A DNA stretch of 20,620 nt, from positions 1 through 20,620 of the forward strand of contig CAJTMQ010000023.1 in assembly GCA_910577215.1 (NCBI GenBank). The letters are read 5' to 3'. The notes under the pieces are model-generated. The model was not told the DNA's origin, searched no databases, and saw nothing but the letters and a program-made list of their open reading frames with translations. This DNA is from an uncultured Eubacterium sp. GTDB taxonomy: Bacteria; Bacillota; Clostridia; Oscillospirales; Acutalibacteraceae. Positions within the stretch are counted from its first letter, which is position 1; each line of letters starts with the position of its first letter. Below, one piece after another: positions 14,754 to 20,620 of this stretch. The translations under genes were made by a program, and so were the position numbers.

Positions 14754-14782
14754 ATTATAGCACAGAGCATTCTGTTTTTCAA
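14754..14782 (-). promoter_or_regulatory. sigma-A promoter of the ABC permease gene
   Basis: On the minus strand TTGAAA (14782-14777) and a perfect TATAAT (14759-14754) are exactly 17 bases apart, about 35 bases before the ATG. This is one of the best promoter matches in the window and makes the permease transcript independent of aroE-aroK. Confidence 0.8.
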
Positions 14783-14872
14783 TATAGATTTCAATCAATA
14801 ATTGTAAATAAATTTATCCGATGTTAAAATGATACCGACTAAGGTTCTGATTTTCCGCAATCAAACGATTTC

Positions 14873-15361
14873 TTATTTAAATAAATCGGCAATGTTAAGT
14901 GCAGTTTTTCTTGCAGAGATATTACCGTTGATAATATAATCTGCCGCAGCAAGATATTTTTCTCTGCGTTCGTCGTAAAGCTTTTTTGCGTTTTCTTTGT
15001 TTTTGAACAAAGGGCGGGAGGAAGCATCGCCGACCCTGTCGCATATTACATCAAAGGAAGCATCAAGAAAAACAACCTTTGAGCCTTTTTTTATTGCTTC
15101 AACATTGCGCTCAAAGGTCATTGCTCCGCCGCCTGTTGAAACAACAACATTTTTAAGATTTGCTGTTTTTTTGCACATTTCATACTCAAGCTCTCTGAAA
15201 TATTCTTCCCCTCGCGCTGCGAAAATTGCAGGAATTGAAATTCCTGTTTCTTCTTCAATCATTTCATCCGTGTCAACAAATTTTCTGCCCATAATTTTGG
15301 CAAGCTCTTTGCCCACAACCGTTTTTCCTGCTCCCATAAATCCGCAAAGAACTATATTCAT
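14873..15361 (-). CDS. aroK: shikimate kinase
   Basis: Enzyme of 162 residues that phosphorylates shikimate at the 3-hydroxyl with ATP, the fifth step of chorismate synthesis. Walker A is GFMGAGKT (7-14). Shikimate-binding residues are D32 in VDTDEMIE, R56 in YFRELE and the GGG of STGGGA (77-79). The lid arginine R116 is in SSRPLF and a conserved ERREKY motif follows at 131-136. Length is normal. The start ATG overlaps the aroE stop in ATGA, the standard sign of translational coupling. A 141-base gap with a promoter separates it from the ABC permease; no clear terminator was found after it. Confidence 0.96.
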   Translation of the reverse strand: MNIVLCGFMGAGKTVVGKELAKIMGRKFVDTDEMIEEETGISIPAIFAARGEEYFRELEYEMCKKTANLKNVVVSTGGGAMTFERNVEAIKKGSKVVFLDASFDVICDRVGDASSRPLFKNKENAKKLYDERREKYLAAADYIINGNISARKTALNIADLFK

Positions 15362-16185
15362 TGTTTTTCAAGCTCCCCTTTTGTTATTTCTATAACTTTT
15401 TTTACATCATCCATGGAAAATTCAACATCATTCCAGATTTCTTCTGCAACAACAGCCTGCCATACAAGCATTGAAAGTCCGTTTGAATATTTTATACCTG
15501 CATTTTTGGCGTACTTAATAAATAATGTTTCCTCAGGATTATAAATTGCATCAAACACAGCATCAGCCTTTTCAATAATTTCCTTCGGAATAACGCAGGC
15601 ATCGGTATTTGGATGCATACCGACAGGCGTTCCGTTAATGATAAGATTATAACTGCCGTTAACATCATTAAGATTTATAACCATTACTTCGTTGTTAAGC
15701 TTTTCTTTAATTTCTTTTTTAATCTGATTTGCTGCGGGAATATCTGCATCTCTTGCGGCAATAGTAAGGATACAGTCTGCAAGCACGGCTTCAAATGCAA
15801 ACATTCTTGCTACTCCGCCTGCTCCGCAGAGAAGCACATTGCCAGAAAACTCAATATCAGCCATCTGAAGTGCCCGGATAAATCCTGCACAATCCGTGTT
15901 GTATCCTTTTGTTTTTTCACCGATTTTAACAGTGTTAACTGCACCGAAAAGAGCGGCTCTTTCATCTAATTCATCAAGAAAAGGAATAACATTTATTTTA
16001 TGGGGAATAGTTACATTAAAGCCGCTGAGGCTCTTTAACTTTGAAAATTCACTTTCTAAATTCTCGGGAGAAATCTCAAAAAGATTGTACTCCCCGTTTA
16101 TACCGCTGATTTTGAATAATTCCCTATGAATTACAGGGGACATTGAGTGCCCCAAAGGGTAACCTGTAAGACCGAATGCTTTCAT
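15358..16185 (-). CDS. aroE: shikimate dehydrogenase (NADP+)
   Basis: Enzyme of 275 residues that reduces 3-dehydroshikimate to shikimate. The substrate domain has GYPLGHSMSP (8-17, shikimate contacts S14 and S16), the catalytic lysine K63 in NVTIPHK, and the catalytic aspartate D98 in YNTDCAGF. The nucleotide domain has GAGGVAR (121-127) and the conserved ING(T)PVGM loop. The C-terminal GLSMLVWQAV helix is complete. AGGTGA lies about ten bases before the ATG. It overlaps aroK by four bases, forming a two-gene shikimate operon, and is divergent from the acyl carrier protein gene. Confidence 0.96.
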   Translation of the reverse strand: MKAFGLTGYPLGHSMSPVIHRELFKISGINGEYNLFEISPENLESEFSKLKSLSGFNVTIPHKINVIPFLDELDERAALFGAVNTVKIGEKTKGYNTDCAGFIRALQMADIEFSGNVLLCGAGGVARMFAFEAVLADCILTIAARDADIPAANQIKKEIKEKLNNEVMVINLNDVNGSYNLIINGTPVGMHPNTDACVIPKEIIEKADAVFDAIYNPEETLFIKYAKNAGIKYSNGLSMLVWQAVVAEEIWNDVEFSMDDVKKVIEITKGELEKQ

Positions 16186-16198
16186 TTTGATTCACCTA

Positions 16199-16225
16199 TT
16201 GACAACTTAGTTTAAATTTTATAAT
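16199..16225 (+). promoter_or_regulatory. candidate promoter of the acyl carrier protein gene
   Basis: A perfect TTGACA (16199-16204) is followed by TATAAT after 15 bases (16220-16225) or TAATAT after 17, the same TTGACA-N15-TATAATAT arrangement as the hrcA promoter. Its -35 lies in the leader of the divergent aroE. Confidence 0.7.
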
Positions 16226-16228
16226 ATG

Positions 16229-16257
16229 ATAATAACACAACTGTTAATTATTAACAA
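16229..16257 (-). promoter_or_regulatory. candidate promoter of aroE-aroK
   Basis: On the minus strand TTGTTA (16257-16252) and TATTAT (16234-16229) are 17 bases apart, about 45 bases before the aroE start. The -35 overlaps a palindrome, GTTAAT-T-ATTAAC (16243-16255), that also sits downstream of the divergent ACP promoter. Confidence 0.5.
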
Positions 16258-16280
16258 CTATTTTTTAGGAGAGGTCCGTT

Positions 16281-16511
16281 ATGATATTTGAAAAAGTGAA
16301 AGAAATTTTAGCCGAGCAGCTTGATATTGAAAATGAAGCTTCAATCACTATGGATAGTCTGCTTATTGAAGATTTAGGGGCAGACAGTCTTGATTCAATT
16401 GATATTGTTATGAGTATTGAAGATGAGTTTAAAATCGAAGTTCCCGATGAAGTTATTGAAAATATAAATTCAGTTGCAGATATTGTTAATTTTATTGAGA
16501 ACAATATGTAA
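16281..16511 (+). CDS. acpP: acyl carrier protein
   Basis: Acidic helical protein of 76 residues that carries acyl groups on a phosphopantetheine arm. The attachment serine is S36 in the LGADSLDSID motif (32-41), followed by the recognition helix IVMSIEDEFKIEVPDE typical of fatty-acid-synthesis ACPs. Helices 1-4 are all present, with length normal for AcpP. AGGAGAGG lies upstream of the ATG. The gene is alone: no fab genes are next to it, so a role as a second or specialised ACP cannot be excluded. A terminator-like hairpin lies 48 bases past the stop, and a glpK promoter lies between. Confidence 0.93.
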   Translation: MIFEKVKEILAEQLDIENEASITMDSLLIEDLGADSLDSIDIVMSIEDEFKIEVPDEVIENINSVADIVNFIENNM

Positions 16512-16526
16512 CAGGTTTACATATTA

Positions 16527-16555
16527 TTGACATATGTTATAAAAAGTATTAAAAT
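16527..16555 (+). promoter_or_regulatory. candidate promoter of the glpK operon
   Basis: TTGACA (16527-16532) and TAAAAT (16550-16555) are 17 bases apart. The predicted start, near 16562, falls within the left arm of the following terminator hairpin. Confidence 0.7.
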
Positions 16556-16558
16556 ATA

Positions 16559-16592
16559 AGAGTAAGTTTTTAGGCTTACTCTTTATTTTTTG
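16559..16592 (+). terminator. intrinsic terminator after the acyl carrier protein gene
   Basis: AGAGTAAG (16559-16566) pairs with CTTACTCT (16575-16582) around an eight-base loop, followed by TTATTTTTTG. It would stop transcripts coming from the ACP gene just before the glpK ribosome binding site. Confidence 0.8.
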
Positions 16593-16619
16593 CGCTATGC
16601 GCACAGAGGGGGATAATTT

Positions 16620-18122
16620 TTGGCTGAAAAGTATATTATGGCTCTTGATCAGGGAACAACCAGTTCAAGAGTTATTATTTTCAACAAGAAAGGTGAAATT
16701 GTTTCAAAGGCACAAACAGAGTTTACACAGTATTATCCGCAAAACGGCTGGGTTGAGCATGATCCGAACGAGATTTTGTTTTCTGAAATGCAGGCTATTC
16801 TTGCAGTTTTAAGGCAGGAAAAGGTTAATCCTAAGGATATTGCAGGTATCGGTATAACCAATCAGCGTGAAACAACAATTGTTTGGGATAAGGAAACAGG
16901 AAAGCCTGTTTACAATGCAATTGTATGGCAGTGCCGCCGTACGGCCGACTATTGTGAAGAGCTTAAGGCAGAGGGACTTGGAGATTATATTAAATCAACA
17001 ACGGGACTTTTGATTGATGCCTATTTCTCTGCAACTAAAATCAAGTGGATTCTTGATAATGTTGAAGGTGCAAGAGAAAGGGCTGAAAAGGGCGAGCTTC
17101 TTTTCGGTACGATTGATACATGGCTCATTTGGAATCTGACCTGCGGAGAGGTTCATGTTACGGATTACAGTAATGCCTGCCGCACAATGTTGTTTGATAT
17201 TGATAAGCTTCAGTGGGATCCGTATCTTTGTGAAAAGCTTGGAATTCCTATGTCTATGCTGCCTGAGGTTAAACCGTCAAGCTGTATTTACGGTAAATGT
17301 GCCAAGTTTCCGGGTATGGAGGATATTGAGGGCATTCCGATTGCTGGTGCTATCGGTGATCAGCCGGGTGCTCTTTTCGGGCAGGGTTGCTTTGAAGAGG
17401 GTCAGGCTAAGAATACATACGGCACAGGCTGCTTCCTGCTTATGAACACAGGCGAAAAGAGAATCAATTCACGTTCTAACTTATTAACGGGCATTGCCTG
17501 GGGATTGGACGGTAAGGTTACATATGATATTGAAGGCTCTGCATTCAACGCAGGTTCTGTTATCAAATGGCTCAGAGATGAAATGGAGCTTATTAAGGAC
17601 GCTCCTGAATGTGATGAATTTGCAAGCGAGGTAGAGGATTCAAACGGTCTTTATTTCGTTCCTGCATTTACAGGGCTCGGTGCACCTTACTGGGATATGT
17701 ACGCACGCGGCTGTATGATTGGTCTTACAAGAGGTATCAATAAAAAGCATATATGCCGTGCAGTTCTTGAAAGCATCACTTTCCAGATGACTGATTTGCT
17801 GGAAGCTATGATGGGAGACAGCGGTATTCTGCTCAAGGATTTACGAGTAGACGGCGGCGCTTCGGTTTCGGATATTATGATGCAGATTCAGGCGGATATG
17901 ACAGGTGTTAATGTTAACCGCCCTGTTAACAGAGAGGCAACTGCACTTGGTGCTGCATATCTTGCAGGGCTTGCTACAGGTGTGTGGAAGGATACTGAAG
18001 AGATTGAGGAAAACCGCAAGGTAGATAAAATTTTTGTTCCGTCTATGGAGGAATCCAAACGCAATGAAATGTATGCCAATTGGAAAAGAGCGGTTGAACG
18101 CTCAAGAAATTGGGAAAGATAA
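16620..18122 (+). CDS. glpK: glycerol kinase
   Basis: FGGY-family kinase of 500 residues converting glycerol to sn-glycerol 3-phosphate. DQGTTSSR (10-17) is the ATP phosphate loop; ITNQRET, WQCRRT and the WLIWNLT stretch follow. GDQPGALFGQ, the adenosine-binding NTYGTGCF and DGGASVSDIMMQIQAD are present in order. The start is TTG at 16620 with AGAGGGGGA upstream; the next ATG would delete the start of the phosphate loop strand. The His phosphorylated by HPr in Bacillus and Enterococcus enzymes (in a YHFYG-like loop) is absent; that loop reads CAKFPGMEDIEG, so PTS activation is unlikely. No glpF or glpD is adjacent. It heads an operon with an Ldh_2 dehydrogenase and malic enzyme. Confidence 0.96.
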   Translation: MAEKYIMALDQGTTSSRVIIFNKKGEIVSKAQTEFTQYYPQNGWVEHDPNEILFSEMQAILAVLRQEKVNPKDIAGIGITNQRETTIVWDKETGKPVYNAIVWQCRRTADYCEELKAEGLGDYIKSTTGLLIDAYFSATKIKWILDNVEGARERAEKGELLFGTIDTWLIWNLTCGEVHVTDYSNACRTMLFDIDKLQWDPYLCEKLGIPMSMLPEVKPSSCIYGKCAKFPGMEDIEGIPIAGAIGDQPGALFGQGCFEEGQAKNTYGTGCFLLMNTGEKRINSRSNLLTGIAWGLDGKVTYDIEGSAFNAGSVIKWLRDEMELIKDAPECDEFASEVEDSNGLYFVPAFTGLGAPYWDMYARGCMIGLTRGINKKHICRAVLESITFQMTDLLEAMMGDSGILLKDLRVDGGASVSDIMMQIQADMTGVNVNRPVNREATALGAAYLAGLATGVWKDTEEIEENRKVDKIFVPSMEESKRNEMYANWKRAVERSRNWER

Positions 18123-18152
18123 TAAAAAATTTTTTTATAAGGAGATATCATT

Positions 18153-19316
18153 ATGTCTAAAGTAATTTGCCCATGGAATCTTATTTCAGATTTCGTTACG
18201 GACGCTTTTGTTGGTTACGGCGTTCCGAGAGAGGATGCAGAAATCTGCACCGATGTGCTTCTTGAATCCGATAAAAGAGGAATTGAAAGCCACGGCTGCA
18301 ACCGTTTTAAGCCTATCTATATAGACAGAATCGTTGCAGGCATTCAGCAGCCAACAACTGAATTTGAAATTTTAAAGGAAACACCGACAACCGCTGTTAT
18401 TGACGGTCATGACGGTATGGGTCAGGTTATCGGTGTTAAGGCTATGCAGATGGCTATTGATAAGGCTAAGAAGTATGGCTTGGGAATGGTTGCGGTACGT
18501 AACTCATGCCACTACGGTATTGCAGGCTATTATGCAACAATGGCAACGCAGCAGGGCTGTATCGGTATGACAGGTACTAATGCAAGACCTTCGGTTGCAC
18601 CAACCTTCGGTGTTGAGGGAATGTTTGGTACAAACCCATTCACAATCGGTGTTCCTACCGATGAAAAGTTTGATTTTATTTTTGACTGTGCAACCTCAAT
18701 TACGCAGAATGGTAAAATTGAATATTATGAAAGAATTAAAGAGGATGTTCACCCGGGCACAATTATCGGCAGAAATGGTGAGCCTATTGAGGGCGATGCA
18801 GGTGTTGCACTTAAGAAAATCAGAAACGGCGAAGCTGCACTTACCACACTCGGCGGCATCGGTGAAGCTCTCGGCGGATATAAAGGCTATGGCTTTGCTA
18901 TGGCTGTTGAGCTTTTCTCAGCAATGCTTCAGGATGGTGAATACGGTAAGGCTCTTGACGGTAAGGATGAAAACGGCAATTTAAGACCATATCATCTTGG
19001 TCACTACTTCCTTGCAATTGATACAGAGCACTTCCTTGGTGAGGAAATTGCAAGAAAGAAAGCGGGCGAAATTATTCGCTCTGTTCGTAATTCACAGAAA
19101 GCACCTGATGCTGAAAGAATTTATACAGCAGGTGAAAAAGAATACGAAATCTGGAAGGAACGTGAAAACAGCGGTGTTCCGATTAACGATGCTGTTCAGA
19201 AGGAAATTCTTGATGTTCGTGATAAGCTTGGTTTAGATTATGTATTCCCATGGGAGGAAGGCTACACTCCATATCCTGAAAAGGTAAAAGCAGTATCTCA
19301 TATTGAAAATAAATAA
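18153..19316 (+). CDS. Ldh_2 family malate/L-lactate/sulfolactate-type dehydrogenase
   Basis: NAD(P)-dependent oxidoreductase of 387 residues in the Ldh_2 family, which includes type 2 malate/lactate, sulfolactate, ureidoglycolate and diketogulonate enzymes and is unrelated to classical LDH/MDH. Diagnostic residues are R42 and the SHG motif with H47 (ESHGCNRF), H120 in RNSCHYGIAGYY, NARPSVAP (143-150), and the conserved GTNPFTIGVPT and GGYKGYG segments. Length is slightly above the usual 340-360 owing to a C-terminal extension ending in an acidic/aromatic stretch. The ribosome binding site is AAGGAG. It follows glpK by 30 bases and is directly followed by malic enzyme, which favours malate as substrate, but the exact substrate is not shown by sequence alone. 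Confidence 0.9.
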   Translation: MSKVICPWNLISDFVTDAFVGYGVPREDAEICTDVLLESDKRGIESHGCNRFKPIYIDRIVAGIQQPTTEFEILKETPTTAVIDGHDGMGQVIGVKAMQMAIDKAKKYGLGMVAVRNSCHYGIAGYYATMATQQGCIGMTGTNARPSVAPTFGVEGMFGTNPFTIGVPTDEKFDFIFDCATSITQNGKIEYYERIKEDVHPGTIIGRNGEPIEGDAGVALKKIRNGEAALTTLGGIGEALGGYKGYGFAMAVELFSAMLQDGEYGKALDGKDENGNLRPYHLGHYFLAIDTEHFLGEEIARKKAGEIIRSVRNSQKAPDAERIYTAGEKEYEIWKERENSGVPINDAVQKEILDVRDKLGLDYVFPWEEGYTPYPEKVKAVSHIENK

Positions 19317-19332
19317 AAAACGGGGAATAAAT

Positions 19333-20505
19333 TTGGATTACAGAAAAGAATCTTTAAAGCTCCACGAGGAATGGAAGGGTAAGGTAGAGGTTGTTGCCAG
19401 AGCAAAGGTTGATAGCAAGGATGCTCTTTCACTTGCGTACACGCCCGGTGTGGCAGAGCCATGCCTGGAAATTCAAAAAGATTATAACAAAAGCTGGGAG
19501 CTTACACGCCGCTGGAACATGGTTGCCGTTATAACAGACGGCACAGCGGTGCTTGGGCTTGGTGATATAGGTCCTGAAGCAGGTATGCCCGTTATGGAGG
19601 GCAAATGTGTTCTGTTTAAGGAATTCGGTGATGTTGATGCATTTCCGATTTGTGTACGCACCAAGAATGTTGATGAATTTGTGCAGACGGTTTACAACAT
19701 CAGCGGCTCTTTCGGCGGTATAAATCTTGAAGATATTGCAGCACCAAGATGCTTTGAAATTGAGCAAAGACTCAAGGAAATGTGCGATATTCCTGTTTTC
19801 CATGATGATCAGCACGGAACAGCAGTTGTTGTTTCTGCCGCTCTTATCAATGCAACAAAGCTTACAGGCAAGGCACTCGACGAATGCAAAGCGGTTATTA
19901 ACGGTTCGGGTGCAGCGGGCATTGCCATTGCAAAACTGCTTATGTCACTCGGTTTAAAGGATGTTATTCTTTGTGACCGCACAGGTGCCATTTATGAGGG
20001 CAGAGAAAATCTGAATGCCTCAAAAACAGAAATTGCCAGGGTTACCAACAGGGGAATGACAAAGGGAAGCCTTAAGGAAGCAGTTGTCGGCACAGATGTA
20101 TTTATAGGTGTTTCAGCACCGGGTGTGCTCACACAGGATATGATTAAATCAATGAATGCCGATCCTGTTGTGCTTGCTTTGGCTAACCCAACGCCTGAAA
20201 TTATGCCTGATGAGGCTAAGGCTGCAGGTGCTGTGATTGTTGGTACAGGTCGTTCGGATTTCCCGAATCAGATTAATAATGTTGTTGCTTTCCCGGGTAT
20301 TTTCCGCGGTGCTCTTGATGTTCGTGCAAGCCAAATAACGGAAAATATGAAAATAGCTGCGGCATATGCCATTGCATCACTTGTTGATGATAATGAGCTT
20401 AATGCAGATTATATTCTTCCCTTTGCATTTGATGAGCGCATTAAGGATACTGTTGCAGCAGCAGTTGCAAATGCCGCTGAAAAAGACGGCGTTGCAAGAA
20501 TTTAA
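19333..20505 (+). CDS. malic enzyme (malate dehydrogenase, oxaloacetate-decarboxylating)
   Basis: Enzyme of 390 residues that oxidatively decarboxylates malate to pyruvate and CO2. It is the short bacterial form without a phosphotransacetylase domain. The proton-donor tyrosine is Y36 in LAYTPGVAEPC and the catalytic lysine K91 in VMEGKCVLFK. The metal site includes NLEDIAAP and FHDDQHGTA (157-164). The nucleotide fold has NGSGAAGIA (190-198), and ALANPTPE is present. NAD versus NADP preference cannot be decided. An ATG at 19303 would overlap the upstream gene and lacks a ribosome binding site; TTG 19333 has CGGGGA upstream and yields the family's usual start (DYRKESLKLHEEWKGK). Last gene of the glpK operon. 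Confidence 0.94.
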   Translation: MDYRKESLKLHEEWKGKVEVVARAKVDSKDALSLAYTPGVAEPCLEIQKDYNKSWELTRRWNMVAVITDGTAVLGLGDIGPEAGMPVMEGKCVLFKEFGDVDAFPICVRTKNVDEFVQTVYNISGSFGGINLEDIAAPRCFEIEQRLKEMCDIPVFHDDQHGTAVVVSAALINATKLTGKALDECKAVINGSGAAGIAIAKLLMSLGLKDVILCDRTGAIYEGRENLNASKTEIARVTNRGMTKGSLKEAVVGTDVFIGVSAPGVLTQDMIKSMNADPVVLALANPTPEIMPDEAKAAGAVIVGTGRSDFPNQINNVVAFPGIFRGALDVRASQITENMKIAAAYAIASLVDDNELNADYILPFAFDERIKDTVAAAVANAAEKDGVARI

Positions 20506-20620
20506 ATTTAATTGAATAATTTATTGCTGCCACCGGGTAGTAAAAATGCGTGAAGCATTCATATATTTGTCGTTAGGTCTTTGAAGACAGGTATATGAAT
20601 GCTTTTTTGTTGGAGGTAGT
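20506..20620 (+). promoter_or_regulatory. attenuator-like leader element at the window end
   Basis: After the malic enzyme stop come, in order: a five-pair hairpin (20527-20540), a small AATGC/GCATT hairpin (20545-20559), and a strong 13-pair stem AAGCATTCATATA with TATATGAATGCTT (20553-20604) enclosing GTCTT/AAGAC, followed by TTTTTT. The second and third helices use the same GCATT and exclude each other. GGAGGT at 20612 is a ribosome binding site for a gene starting just past the window. It is at minimum a terminator for malic enzyme and possibly a regulated one. Confidence 0.65.

Noticed and set aside
19303..19332. ATG start of malic enzyme at 19303
   Set aside because: It overlaps the end of the Ldh_2 gene, has no ribosome binding site and adds ten Lys/Asn residues absent from the family; TTG 19333 fits better.
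1..20620. Mobile elements, CRISPR arrays, phage or defence genes
   Set aside because: No transposase, integrase, cas, restriction or toxin-antitoxin protein was recognised and no regularly spaced direct repeat array is present.

Overview
The window reads as chromosomal DNA of a low-GC Gram-positive bacterium in the Clostridia; a gut Oscillospirales- or Lachnospirales-type genome would fit. The evidence is strong AGGAGG-type ribosome binding sites, several TTG starts, a complete hrcA-grpE-dnaK-dnaJ operon with a perfect CIRCE operator, a DnaK of Gram-positive type, a DUF3048 protein, and short clostridial-type proteins. No species can be named. No insertion sequence, integrase, prophage, CRISPR array, rRNA or tRNA is visible. 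Coding density is high and most genes are housekeeping or conserved hypothetical.

Left part (1-5831). On the minus strand lie a Na/phosphate cotransporter-family protein with a C-terminal PhoU-like region, a 62-residue small protein and a 207-residue protein that may be a degenerate MreB/actin-type fold. Divergent from these, on the plus strand, is a three-gene operon: a membrane-anchored DUF3048 (YerB-like) protein, then two tandem, diverged paralogues with two membrane helices each. A bidirectional terminator closes the block.

Middle (5835-13158, minus strand). A UDP-glucose 6-dehydrogenase and a DUF5662 protein follow the heat-shock operon hrcA-grpE-dnaK-dnaJ. That operon carries a perfect CIRCE at its promoter and a second, 16/18-match CIRCE-like element upstream. 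Next is a secreted CHAP-domain cell-wall amidase/peptidase gene. Its long upstream region has two exact TGTWAH-N5-TGTWAH direct repeats, the consensus of the WalR (YycF) cell-wall regulator.

Right part (13485-20620). Two overlapping small-protein genes on the plus strand, one too short for most gene callers, are followed by a lone polysaccharide/teichoic-acid-type ABC permease with its own promoter and terminator, then aroE-aroK. A divergent promoter region separates aroE from a stand-alone acyl carrier protein. A plus-strand operon then encodes glycerol kinase, an Ldh_2-family malate/lactate dehydrogenase and a malic enzyme. Together the last two could interconvert oxaloacetate, malate and pyruvate. 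The window ends in an attenuator-like RNA element immediately before the ribosome binding site of a gene lying outside it.

The most notable observations are regulatory: the paired CIRCE elements, the WalR-like boxes before the CHAP gene, promoters whose predicted start points fall inside the upstream gene's terminator hairpin (ugd and glpK), and the switch-like 3' end. I do not see a clearly new multi-gene system.
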